From positions 1 to 6,414 of the forward strand of contig JAQUZA010000190.1 in NCBI GenBank assembly GCA_028691595.1: 6,414 nucleotides of DNA. The letters run 5' to 3'. Positions 1 to 6,414 of the stretch are shown piece by piece. A program made the position numbers and the translations under genes. The notes under the pieces were generated by a model that saw nothing but the letters and a program-made list of their open reading frames with translations, did no database searches and was not told the origin of the DNA. Positions within the stretch are counted from its first letter, which is position 1; the number at the start of each line of letters is the position of its first letter. The stretch comes from Candidatus Rifleibacteriota bacterium. GTDB lineage: Bacteria; Muiribacteriota; Ozemobacteria; Ozemobacterales; Ozemobacteraceae.

Positions 1-857
1 CCTCAAGGGGCTGCCCTTTCAGATGCAGTTATTGTTTTCACATGTGGGAACGTCGGGTCAGATTCAGGTCAGTTGAATCAGTGATAAGCGAAATATCAGA
101 AGTTCACCAGACCTATGGAACAACCCAATTTTCGCTGAAAGACGATTCATTTACCATTAAACGCAGTCATGTCCTGGCTCTTTGCGAAGCTTTCAAAAAG
201 CTGCCGTTCAAAATAACCTTCAACTGCACCACTCGCGTCGATATTCTCGACGATGAACTGGTAGCGGCAATGAAATCAGCCGGTCTGGCTCAACTCAGCG
301 TTGGTATCGAGTCTGGTTCAGCGGCAATATTAAAGGAAACCGATAAAGATATCACCCACGAGCAAATTCTCAAAGCTGCCGAACTTCTTAATAAACACGG
401 CGTATTCTGGACCGGCTATTTCATGATTGGCCTGCCAAATGAAACCGAAGAAGATATTCTTAAAACCGTCAAGTTTCTTAAACGGGCAAAACCCTACTAT
501 GGTGGTCTTGGTGTCTACAGTCCGTTTCCTCGCACCAAGCTTTTTGACCAGGGCGTTCAGATGGGGTTATTAGATCCCAACCCGGCTCTTGAGCATTTTT
601 TAAAAACCAATCCAAAAGACCTGTTCTTCAAAGATCCACACCGAAGAGTGCTTCATATAGATCACCAGCGTTTTCAGGAGCTTTCAGATCAGGCCTCGAC
701 AGAGTTTCACAAACATAATTCAAATCTTTTCAACCTCATTCGTCGTGGTTTTGCGCGTCGCAAAGCCTATATGTATGACCCGTCACTTCTCAGGCGCGAT
801 CTTGGCAGAGCGATTGATTTTCTTGGTTTGAACAGGCTGTTTTGCCGGAAAGGTTAA
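1..857 (+). CDS. Radical SAM protein, B12-binding type (5'-truncated by window edge)
   Basis: The reading frame is open from nt 3 and encodes 284 visible residues. It opens with SRGCPFRCSYCF, whose three Cys codons (nt 12-14, 24-26, 33-35) form the CX3CX2C motif that binds the radical SAM [4Fe-4S] cluster. The first ATG (nt 42) lies downstream of this motif, so it cannot be the true start and the N-terminus is outside the window. Further family signatures follow: an F-x-x-DD-x-F-like strand (KDDSFT), the SAM-binding GIESGS segment (nt 303-320), and YFMIGLPNETEEDI, typical of Elp3/MiaB-fold enzymes of the cobalamin-dependent group. In that group a B12-binding domain usually precedes the radical SAM core; it would lie upstream and is not visible. 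The C-terminal roughly 120 residues are basic and match no domain I recognise. The stop is 3 nt before the amidotransferase start, which implies co-transcription. Substrate unknown; in this setting modification of a glycan, lipid or small molecule is possible. The family call is firm, the B12 subtype less so. Confidence 0.88.
   Translation, partial: SRGCPFRCSYCFHMWERRVRFRSVESVISEISEVHQTYGTTQFSLKDDSFTIKRSHVLALCEAFKKLPFKITFNCTTRVDILDDELVAAMKSAGLAQLSVGIESGSAAILKETDKDITHEQILKAAELLNKHGVFWTGYFMIGLPNETEEDILKTVKFLKRAKPYYGGLGVYSPFPRTKLFDQGVQMGLLDPNPALEHFLKTNPKDLFFKDPHRRVLHIDHQRFQELSDQASTEFHKHNSNLFNLIRRGFARRKAYMYDPSLLRRDLGRAIDFLGLNRLFCRKG
847..853 (+). promoter_or_regulatory. Ribosome binding site of the asparagine synthase-like gene
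   Basis: GGAAAGG lies 7 nt before the ATG at 861 and inside the last codons of the radical SAM gene. The position supports the 861 start, and with a 3-nt intergenic gap it suggests translation coupled to the upstream gene. Confidence 0.6.
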
Positions 858-860
858 CAG

Positions 861-2789
861 ATGTGCGGCATTGCCGGTTACAACGGGCACTTCGACAGGT
901 CGCTGCTGCCGGAAATGGTTGCAGCAATCAGCCATCGTGGCCCTGATGACCAGGGCAGGTATTTTTCCTCAGACCAGCAAACCGGCCTGGGGCATGCCCG
1001 TCTGTCGATAATCGATCTCAGCCCTGACGGTCATCAGCCAATGACCAATGAGAACCAGTCGCTGTGGCTGGTTTTTAACGGTGAGATTTATAATTTTGCC
1101 GGATTACGTGACCAGTTGGCAGCTCAGGGGCACAGGTTTTCGAGCCGATCTGACTCTGAAGTTCTTCTTCATCTCTACGAAGAGCATGGGCCTGAAATGT
1201 TGCCGCTTCTCAACGGGGTCTTCGCCTTTGCAATTTACGACACCATAAAAAAAACGGTCTTTATTGCTCGCGACCATCTTGGAGTAAAGCCCCTTTATAT
1301 CGCTGAGATGTCTGACGGCACCGCTTTCTGTTCAGAACTGAAAGGGTTGCTACCCTGCCCTCACCTTTGCCGCGAGCTCGACATGCAGGCGGTTAACGCC
1401 CATCTGGCCTTCATCTGGAGCCCTTCGCCGACAACAATGTTCAAAGGGGTCAAAAAACTTCCACCCGGGCATGCCTGTCTGATTGAAAACGGTAGAATCA
1501 GCAGACAATGGCAATGGTACAACCTGCCATACGACGGCAGTCGTAATGATTTGAGCTTTTCTCAAAATGCAAAGCAGCTGCAGGAACTCATCGAAGAGGC
1601 TGTCAGAAGGCAACTTGTAGCTGATGTGCCGGTCGGGGCATTTCTTTCGGGGGGGCTTGACTCCAGTGCCATTGTCGCCATGATGCGCCGCCTGATGCCC
1701 GAAAAGGCCATACGCTGCTACAGCATTGGCTTCAAAGATGACAATGATGTCGAGGGCTGTCCTGCTGATCTTCCGTATGCCATCAAAGTAGCCCGGCATC
1801 TCGATTTAGATCTCAAGACCATTCGCATAACGCCAGAACAGTTGATAACCAGGCTGAGTGAACTGATCTGGTTTCTTGATGAGCCTCAGGCAGACCCGGC
1901 ACCCGTCAACGCCATGTTCATTGCCGAGCAGGCCCGCCAGGATGGCATTAAAGTTCTGCTTTCCGGTGCCGGAGGTGACGATATTTTTACCGGATACCGC
2001 CGCCACCTGGCACTAAAAACCGAAACATTGTGGAAATGGCTGCCCGGGCCAGTTAGAAACTTAGCCGGCAGACTGGCATCTGCGCACACCGATATCCGCA
2101 ATCCATGGGCACGCCGCCTGGTAAAAGTTCTCAGAAATGCTCATTTATCAGACAGCGAAAGACTGCTTGCCTACTTTCACTGGTCAGGAGATGAGCTGCG
2201 ACAAAGTCTCTTCAACCCGGACCATATTGAGCAGGCTTTTGCAAAGTCAGTAAACGTGCCTCTTTCTGATGCACTGCAATCCATAGAGAAAGAAGCAGAC
2301 CCGATAAATCAGATGCTGTTTCTCGACAGCCGCTTTTTTCTGGCAGATCACAACCTCAACTATACAGACAAAACCTGCATGCGCTATGGGGTCGAAGCAA
2401 GAGTGCCGCTGCTTGACCCTGATCTCGTCTTCTTTGCCAGCCGCATACCAACAGGGTTTAAGCAAACCTGGACCTGCGGCAAGGCAGTATTCAAGAAAGC
2501 CATGGAACCATTTCTGCCACACGATGTCATCTATCGACCAAAATCGGCTTTTGGAGCTCCTTTGCGGCGCTGGATCCAGAATGATCTCAGTGCGGTCATC
2601 TCCAGAATGTTGTCTGCAGAAAGACTTGCAAATAGGGGCATATTTTCGCCAGAAGGCGTTAAAAAGCTCATTACCGCTGATCGTGAAGGCAGAATCGATG
2701 GAAGCTACACAATCTTTTCGCTGCTGTGCATCGAAATCTGGTGCCAGCTGTTTATCGATGGCACCCCCTATCAGCATATCAAAATCTAA
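861..2789 (+). CDS. asnB: Asparagine synthase (glutamine-hydrolysing)-like amidotransferase
   Basis: This 642-residue protein is full length for the AsnB family. The ATG is certain because the mature enzyme needs Cys2 as N-terminal nucleophile, and the protein starts MCGIAGY. The N-terminal class II glutaminase domain (about 1-200) shows RGPDD (26-30), Arg47 in GHARLSIID, NGEIYN (73-78) and Asp98 in RSDSE, matching the glutamine-binding Arg49, Asn74, Glu76 and Asp98 of E. coli AsnB. The C-terminal ATP-pyrophosphatase domain has the P-loop SGGLDSS (263-269), DEPQADPAP (340-348), SGAGGDDIFTGYRRH (368-382), YGVEARVPLLDP (509-520) and RPKSAFGAP (559-567; Lys561 probably equals catalytic Lys449). 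The family makes asparagine from aspartate, glutamine and ATP in the cytoplasm, but members in polysaccharide loci may amidate acidic sugars instead. The residue matching E. coli Glu348 is Ala370, so the acceptor is uncertain. It sits 21 nt before the oxidoreductase gene. Family assignment is very secure; true Asn synthesis is doubtful. Confidence 0.95.
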   Translation: MCGIAGYNGHFDRSLLPEMVAAISHRGPDDQGRYFSSDQQTGLGHARLSIIDLSPDGHQPMTNENQSLWLVFNGEIYNFAGLRDQLAAQGHRFSSRSDSEVLLHLYEEHGPEMLPLLNGVFAFAIYDTIKKTVFIARDHLGVKPLYIAEMSDGTAFCSELKGLLPCPHLCRELDMQAVNAHLAFIWSPSPTTMFKGVKKLPPGHACLIENGRISRQWQWYNLPYDGSRNDLSFSQNAKQLQELIEEAVRRQLVADVPVGAFLSGGLDSSAIVAMMRRLMPEKAIRCYSIGFKDDNDVEGCPADLPYAIKVARHLDLDLKTIRITPEQLITRLSELIWFLDEPQADPAPVNAMFIAEQARQDGIKVLLSGAGGDDIFTGYRRHLALKTETLWKWLPGPVRNLAGRLASAHTDIRNPWARRLVKVLRNAHLSDSERLLAYFHWSGDELRQSLFNPDHIEQAFAKSVNVPLSDALQSIEKEADPINQMLFLDSRFFLADHNLNYTDKTCMRYGVEARVPLLDPDLVFFASRIPTGFKQTWTCGKAVFKKAMEPFLPHDVIYRPKSAFGAPLRRWIQNDLSAVISRMLSAERLANRGIFSPEGVKKLITADREGRIDGSYTIFSLLCIEIWCQLFIDGTPYQHIKI

Positions 2790-2796
2790 TTATTTC

Positions 2797-2801
2797 AGGA
2801 G
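2797..2801 (+). promoter_or_regulatory. Ribosome binding site of the bi-domain oxidoreductase gene
   Basis: AGGAG lies 9 nt before the ATG at 2811, in the 21-nt gap after the amidotransferase stop codon. It is a near-consensus Shine-Dalgarno sequence and fixes the start at 2811. Confidence 0.75.
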
Positions 2802-2810
2802 CTGCATCCA

Positions 2811-4949
2811 ATGAGACAGATTCTGCAAAGTCTGAAAAGCGGTCAGATCGAGCTGGCCGAATTGCCTGTTCCAAAAGTCAGACCGGGAACCCTGCTGATT
2901 AAAACCAGCCGCAGCCTCATCTCTTTAGGTACTGAGCGCATGCTTCTCAATTTTGGCAAGGCTGGTTGGGTCGACAAGGCTCGACAGCAGCCCGACAAAG
3001 TTAAGCAGGTTTTGCAGAAAGTTAAAACAGACGGTCTCATGCCGACTGTTAACGCGGTTTTCAACAAACTCGAACAACCGCTTGCCCTGGGCTATTCAAA
3101 TGCCGGGGTGGTAATCGAAGTCGGATCGGGAGTTTTCGGGTTCAAAACTGGCGATCGTGTGGTTTCAAACGGCAATCACGCTGAAGTTGTCTGCATTCCA
3201 GCCAATCTTTGCGCCAGAATACCAGACGGAGTCGATGACACCGGCGCAAGCTTTACGGTTGTCTCATCAATAGCCCTTGAAGGTGTAAGGCTGATAAACC
3301 CCACGCTGGGCGAAAGCATTGCGGTTATTGGTCTAGGTCTGATAGGGCTGCTGACCTGCCAGATTCTTCAAGCCAATGGCTGCAGAGTCATAGGCTTCGA
3401 TTTTGACCGGCAAAAGGTTGAACTGGCGCGTGAATATGGGGTATCTGCCTTTGACATTTCTCACGGAAACAGCCCGGTTGAGCTGGCGATGAATTTTTCA
3501 CGCGGTCATGGCGTAGATGGGGTGCTGATTACAGCGGCGACCACAAGCAACGACCCTGCCCAACAGGCACCCCAGATGTGCCGCAAACGCGGTCGCGTTG
3601 TTCTGGTTGGGGTTTCTGGTCTGAATCTGTCGCGCGATGACTTTTACAAAAAGGAAATTTCTTTTCAGGTTTCATGCTCTTACGGGCCAGGGCGCTATGC
3701 CAGCGAATACGAAGAAAAGGGCCTCGATTACCCGATAGGCTACGTTCGCTGGACAGAACAGCGAAATTTTGAAGCGGTTCTCGACCTGATGGCAGCTGGA
3801 AAGTTGCGGACCAAGGAACTTGTCAGCCGTGAAATTCCATTTCAGGAAGCACAGCAGGCATACGAGATGGTTGCAGAAGCAAGAGATATTCTCGGCCTGA
3901 TTCTAGCTTACGACGGCAAGGTTGACCTTACTGCCAGATCGGTTGCTTTGAATGATATGCCGCATTTCAACCCCAGGGCCGGCGAAAAAGTGGTTGTCGG
4001 TGTCATTGGGGCCGGCAATTATGCCGGCGGCATGCTGATTCCGGCCTTTGCCAGGGCTGGAGCGCTTCTAAAAACCATTGCCAGCGCCGGTGGCGTTTCA
4101 GGCAGTCATGTTGGCAGCAAGCAAGGCTTTGCTATAAGCACCACTGACAGTTCGCGCATTTTTAACGACCCGGAAATCAATACGGTCGTCATCGCAACCA
4201 GGCACGGTTCGCATGCCAGATTTGTCATCGATGCCCTGAACAGCGGGCGGCACGTTTTTGTAGAAAAGCCGCTCTGCCTTAGTTTTTCAGAGCTTGAAGA
4301 AGTTAAGAACGCTTATTTGCAGGCTAATCGCAGCAAAGGCACGCACCTCATGGTCGGTTTTAACCGACGTTTTTCGCCTTTGAGCGTTCTGGCAGCAGAA
4401 AAACTGAGAAGCGGCAATTCGCCGTGCAGCATCGTCATCACCGTTAATGCCGGCGTAATTCCTGCAGACCACTGGGCTCAGGATTTTGCCAGTGGCGGCG
4501 GCCGAATCATTGGCGAAGGCTGCCATTTCATTGACCTGATCAGGTTTTTTGCCGACAGTCAAATTGAATCGATTCAGACGGTCAGCATGAACAACCCTTT
4601 GTCGCAGGGCAAAGCACCTGACACTGTGACCATAAGCCTTACCTGCAAAGACGGTTCAATTGGCACCGTTCACTACTTTGCCAATGGCAGCAAGGATTTT
4701 GCCAAGGAGCGCATCGAAATCTTCTCAGGTGGCCGAATTTTGCAGATCGACAACTTCAAGAATCTGAACTTCTTTGGCTGGCCGGGTGGCAAGAATCAGG
4801 CTCTATGGGCACAGGACAAAGGGCAGGAACCATGTGCCACGGCGTTTGTAAGAGCCATCGAGCATGGCCTTGAAACTCCGGTAAGTTTTGAAGAACTTTA
4901 CGAAGTTTCGTTAAACACTTTACAGGCCGCCGGTCTTACAATAGACTGA
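2811..4949 (+). CDS. Bi-domain oxidoreductase: MDR dehydrogenase fused to Gfo/Idh/MocA dehydrogenase
   Basis: A 712-residue fusion of two NAD(P)-dependent dehydrogenase types. Residues about 1-368 are a medium-chain (zinc-alcohol-dehydrogenase-like) domain: SLISLGTERML (36-46), GYSNAGVV (94-101) and a Rossmann loop GLGLIG (174-179). The usual catalytic zinc ligands are missing (SLGTE replaces the Cys-containing ICGTD-type motif, GYSNAG replaces GHE-AG) and the four-Cys structural zinc lobe is absent, so this half is probably zinc-independent. After a linker (about 370-392) comes a Gfo/Idh/MocA domain: nucleotide loop GAGNYAGG (400-407), the catalytic-Lys motif EKP (485-487, Lys486), GFNRRFSPL (516-524), and GEGCHFIDL (568-576) with the conserved His572. 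Members of the second family oxidise or reduce sugars and nucleotide-sugars, so a cytoplasmic role in making a modified sugar for a surface glycan is likely. The substrate cannot be read from sequence. The same fusion is familiar beside heparinase II/III genes in polysaccharide clusters, as here. No frameshift is seen; one continuous frame spans both halves. Confidence 0.93.
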   Translation: MRQILQSLKSGQIELAELPVPKVRPGTLLIKTSRSLISLGTERMLLNFGKAGWVDKARQQPDKVKQVLQKVKTDGLMPTVNAVFNKLEQPLALGYSNAGVVIEVGSGVFGFKTGDRVVSNGNHAEVVCIPANLCARIPDGVDDTGASFTVVSSIALEGVRLINPTLGESIAVIGLGLIGLLTCQILQANGCRVIGFDFDRQKVELAREYGVSAFDISHGNSPVELAMNFSRGHGVDGVLITAATTSNDPAQQAPQMCRKRGRVVLVGVSGLNLSRDDFYKKEISFQVSCSYGPGRYASEYEEKGLDYPIGYVRWTEQRNFEAVLDLMAAGKLRTKELVSREIPFQEAQQAYEMVAEARDILGLILAYDGKVDLTARSVALNDMPHFNPRAGEKVVVGVIGAGNYAGGMLIPAFARAGALLKTIASAGGVSGSHVGSKQGFAISTTDSSRIFNDPEINTVVIATRHGSHARFVIDALNSGRHVFVEKPLCLSFSELEEVKNAYLQANRSKGTHLMVGFNRRFSPLSVLAAEKLRSGNSPCSIVITVNAGVIPADHWAQDFASGGGRIIGEGCHFIDLIRFFADSQIESIQTVSMNNPLSQGKAPDTVTISLTCKDGSIGTVHYFANGSKDFAKERIEIFSGGRILQIDNFKNLNFFGWPGGKNQALWAQDKGQEPCATAFVRAIEHGLETPVSFEELYEVSLNTLQAAGLTID

Positions 4950-4964
4950 TAGCAGATCATCCTC

Positions 4965-4968
4965 AGGA
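4965..4968 (+). promoter_or_regulatory. Probable ribosome binding site of the heparinase II/III-like gene
   Basis: AGGA lies 11 nt before the ATG at 4980, slightly long. An in-frame stop (TAG, 4950-4952) limits how far upstream the gene could start. TTG at 4974 is in frame two codons earlier and would give 5-nt spacing, so it is a minor alternative. The AGGA sits in a small potential hairpin (ATCC-TCA-GGAT, 4959-4969) followed by seven T, which could mildly mask the site. Confidence 0.45.
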
Positions 4969-4979
4969 TTTTTTTGCAA

Positions 4980-6414
4980 ATGACTCTCAGCAGGCTTTTT
5001 CACACAGTCCGACATCTGCTGCCCGTGCAGATTTATGGTCGGCCTTTGTTTATGCTCAAACGCATGTTTTCATCGGCGGGCTCTCCCGGTCGCGTCTGTC
5101 AGCTTGCCTCAGAACTTAAAAGCAAACTGCTCCTGCAGCCTGAAGAAAGCCTTGAGCTCTGTTTCTTAAACAAAACACAAAAGTTTTTACCCGCCAGCAT
5201 GCAATGGGAATCAGTCAATTTCGATGAGCCGCCTGAGAAACTATGGGTTTATCATCTCAACTATTTTGCCTGGCTGCATGACGGGCAAACAGAGACACAC
5301 TCAAATCAGAATCTCTTTCTGATCCTCGACTGGATAGCCAGAAATTCATCAGAACGCTCTGAAACCTGGGAGCCCTACCCGCTTTCACGCCGTATCACCG
5401 AGTGGGTGCGCTGGTGTCGAGAGCACCCCTCACTTGATGAAGAGGCTCTTGAATGCATAAGAAGCTCGATCGCCTGTCAATGTGACCGCCTCTGGTGTGA
5501 TCTTGAATATCACAATCAGGCAAATCATCTGCTCGAAAACCTCAAGGCTCTTTTTGTCGCGACGTCTTTTCTGGCTGAGTTCGAAGAAGCACTGACACCA
5601 GAAATTGATGCCAGGCTTGAATTTTGTATCGACGAACTCGTCAACCAGATCCGTCTGCAGTTTCTGTCTGATGGTGGGCACTTTGAGCGAAGTCCCATGT
5701 ATCATGTCGAGATGCTGCACGCAGTTGAAACAGCCCGGGCCGCCAACCGCAAACTCCTTGAGCTTGACGGCATAAGTCAAAACCTCAGCCGGAAGATAGC
5801 CCGTCTGGCAATGCTGTGCGGCGATCGGGTGCCGCTGATGCGCGACTGGCTGGCAGTCATGACTCATCCAGATGGCTTTATCGCCCAGTTCAATGATTCA
5901 GCACTGGCAAAAGGTATCATGCGTGACTGGCAGTCAATGAGTTACCTGCTCGAAAATTCAGGCTTTTTTGTTCGCCACACCCCCGAATGCTACTTTGCAA
6001 TGAGCTGCGGCAGCCCTTCTCCAGCATTTCAACCCGGGCACAGCCACTGTGACATTCTCTCTTATGAGCTGTCTCTGGCAGGTCAACGCTGCATAATCGA
6101 CACAGGTATCGGTTCTTATCAGAATGAACAGGTGCGCCAGGAGTGCCGAAAAACTGAAGCTCACAATGTTCCTATGATTGAACATGCACAGCAATCTGAT
6201 ATCTGGGGCAACTTTCGTATCGGCCAACGCGCCAAGGTCACCCATAGCAGCTACGACTCAGAAAACGGGCTACTGGCCGTTGAGTTCGTCGACCAATACG
6301 GGCAGACTTTTCGCCGTGAAACCATTTTTTCGCCAGGTTCAATAAAAATCAGAGATCGAATGAGCAATCGCAGAGTCACAGGAACCTTCATCTCTCTGAT
6401 TCAAGATCGGAAGA
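4980..6414 (+). CDS. Heparinase II/III family protein (3'-truncated by window end)
   Basis: An open frame of 478 codons runs off the window end without a stop. The N-terminus (RHLLPVQIYGR, 11-21) matches the usual start of polysaccharide-locus members. An alpha-helical, toroid-like region follows with LSRRITEWVRW (135-145), NHLLENLKAL (182-191) and DGGHFERSPMYH (231-242). The beta-sandwich heparinase II/III domain begins near 325 and holds QPGHSHCDILSYEL (351-364), IIDTGIGSY (372-380) and AHN (394-396). By position and spacing, His183, Glu186, Tyr241 and His354 may match catalytic His202, Glu205, Tyr257 and His406 of Pedobacter heparinase II, and His356, Asp374 and His395 its zinc ligands (recalled from memory, not aligned). 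The family cleaves uronic-acid glycans by beta-elimination. No signal peptide or membrane segment is seen and there are about 14 Cys, so a cytoplasmic location is likely, which fits a role in glycan synthesis or editing rather than feeding. The last three residues may derive from sequencing adapter. Confidence 0.9.
   Translation, partial: MTLSRLFHTVRHLLPVQIYGRPLFMLKRMFSSAGSPGRVCQLASELKSKLLLQPEESLELCFLNKTQKFLPASMQWESVNFDEPPEKLWVYHLNYFAWLHDGQTETHSNQNLFLILDWIARNSSERSETWEPYPLSRRITEWVRWCREHPSLDEEALECIRSSIACQCDRLWCDLEYHNQANHLLENLKALFVATSFLAEFEEALTPEIDARLEFCIDELVNQIRLQFLSDGGHFERSPMYHVEMLHAVETARAANRKLLELDGISQNLSRKIARLAMLCGDRVPLMRDWLAVMTHPDGFIAQFNDSALAKGIMRDWQSMSYLLENSGFFVRHTPECYFAMSCGSPSPAFQPGHSHCDILSYELSLAGQRCIIDTGIGSYQNEQVRQECRKTEAHNVPMIEHAQQSDIWGNFRIGQRAKVTHSSYDSENGLLAVEFVDQYGQTFRRETIFSPGSIKIRDRMSNRRVTGTFISLIQDRK
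6404..6414. other. Probable Illumina adapter remnant at window end
   Basis: The final 11 bases, AGATCGGAAGA, are identical to the first 11 bases of the standard Illumina TruSeq adapter (AGATCGGAAGAGC). An exact match at the extreme terminus is best explained by untrimmed adapter at a contig end. If so, genuine sequence stops at about 6403, and codons 476-478 of the heparinase-like gene are artefactual. Confidence 0.8.

Noticed and set aside
1247..1254. Run of eight A in the amidotransferase gene, a possible slippage or programmed frameshift site.
   Set aside because: The zero frame continues through the conserved glutaminase motif ARDHLGVKPLY, and the full-length protein fits the family. Nothing indicates a functional alternative product.
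1649..1655. Run of seven G at the P-loop SGGLDSS, possibly a sequencing error or phase-variation tract.
   Set aside because: The run encodes the conserved Gly-Gly of the motif and the frame is intact on both sides. The tract is short and explained by codon choice.
1350..1799. 149-residue minus-strand open frame inside the amidotransferase gene.
   Set aside because: It is antisense to strongly conserved coding sequence and its translation has no recognisable motif. The same applies to the minus-strand frames at 2247-2777 and 4287-4562.
4959..4975. ATCC-TCA-GGAT hairpin followed by seven T, resembling a small intrinsic terminator between the oxidoreductase and heparinase-like genes.
   Set aside because: The stem is only 4 bp with a 3-nt loop and does not extend, and it overlaps the likely ribosome binding site of the next gene. 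It is too weak for a terminator call.
5430..5867. 145-residue minus-strand open frame near the end of the window, with another at 5958-6245.
   Set aside because: Both lie antisense to the heparinase-like gene, whose plus-strand translation carries clear family motifs throughout. They are shadow frames.

Overview
This 6.4 kb window reads as four tightly packed genes on the + strand, probably one transcription unit: a B12-type radical SAM enzyme (5' end cut off by the window edge), a glutamine-hydrolysing asparagine synthase-like amidotransferase, a two-domain oxidoreductase (medium-chain dehydrogenase fused to a Gfo/Idh/MocA-type dehydrogenase), and a heparinase II/III family protein (3' end cut off). 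Gaps between genes are 3, 21 and 30 nt. Each of the last three genes has a Shine-Dalgarno-like sequence. I see no RNA gene, mobile element, CRISPR array, convincing promoter or convincing terminator. Coding density is about 99%, so there is no gene-free stretch worth describing.

Layout: 1-857 radical SAM protein (the CX3CX2C cluster motif lies at nt 12-35, upstream of the first ATG, so the gene really starts outside the window); 861-2789 asparagine synthase-like protein; 2811-4949 bi-domain oxidoreductase; 4980-6414 heparinase II/III-like protein, which is open to the window end.

The combination of asparagine synthase, bi-domain oxidoreductase and heparinase II/III protein is typical of cell-surface polysaccharide loci (O-antigen, capsule or exopolysaccharide) in many environmental bacteria. 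A plausible reading, by inference, is that the oxidoreductase modifies a (nucleotide-)sugar, the amidotransferase amidates an acidic sugar or other carboxylate, and the heparinase-like protein acts on a uronic-acid-containing glycan or intermediate. The radical SAM enzyme may add a further modification such as methylation or rearrangement. The host is a bacterium with roughly 50% GC and AGGAG-type ribosome binding sites; the sequence alone does not let me name a phylum.

Two points deserve attention. The last 11 bases are identical to the start of the common Illumina adapter, so the end of the window is probably not biological. The amidotransferase carries Ala where E. coli AsnB has its catalytic Glu348, which makes plain asparagine synthesis uncertain. 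I did not find a clearly new system; this looks like a known type of polysaccharide module with some unusual details.
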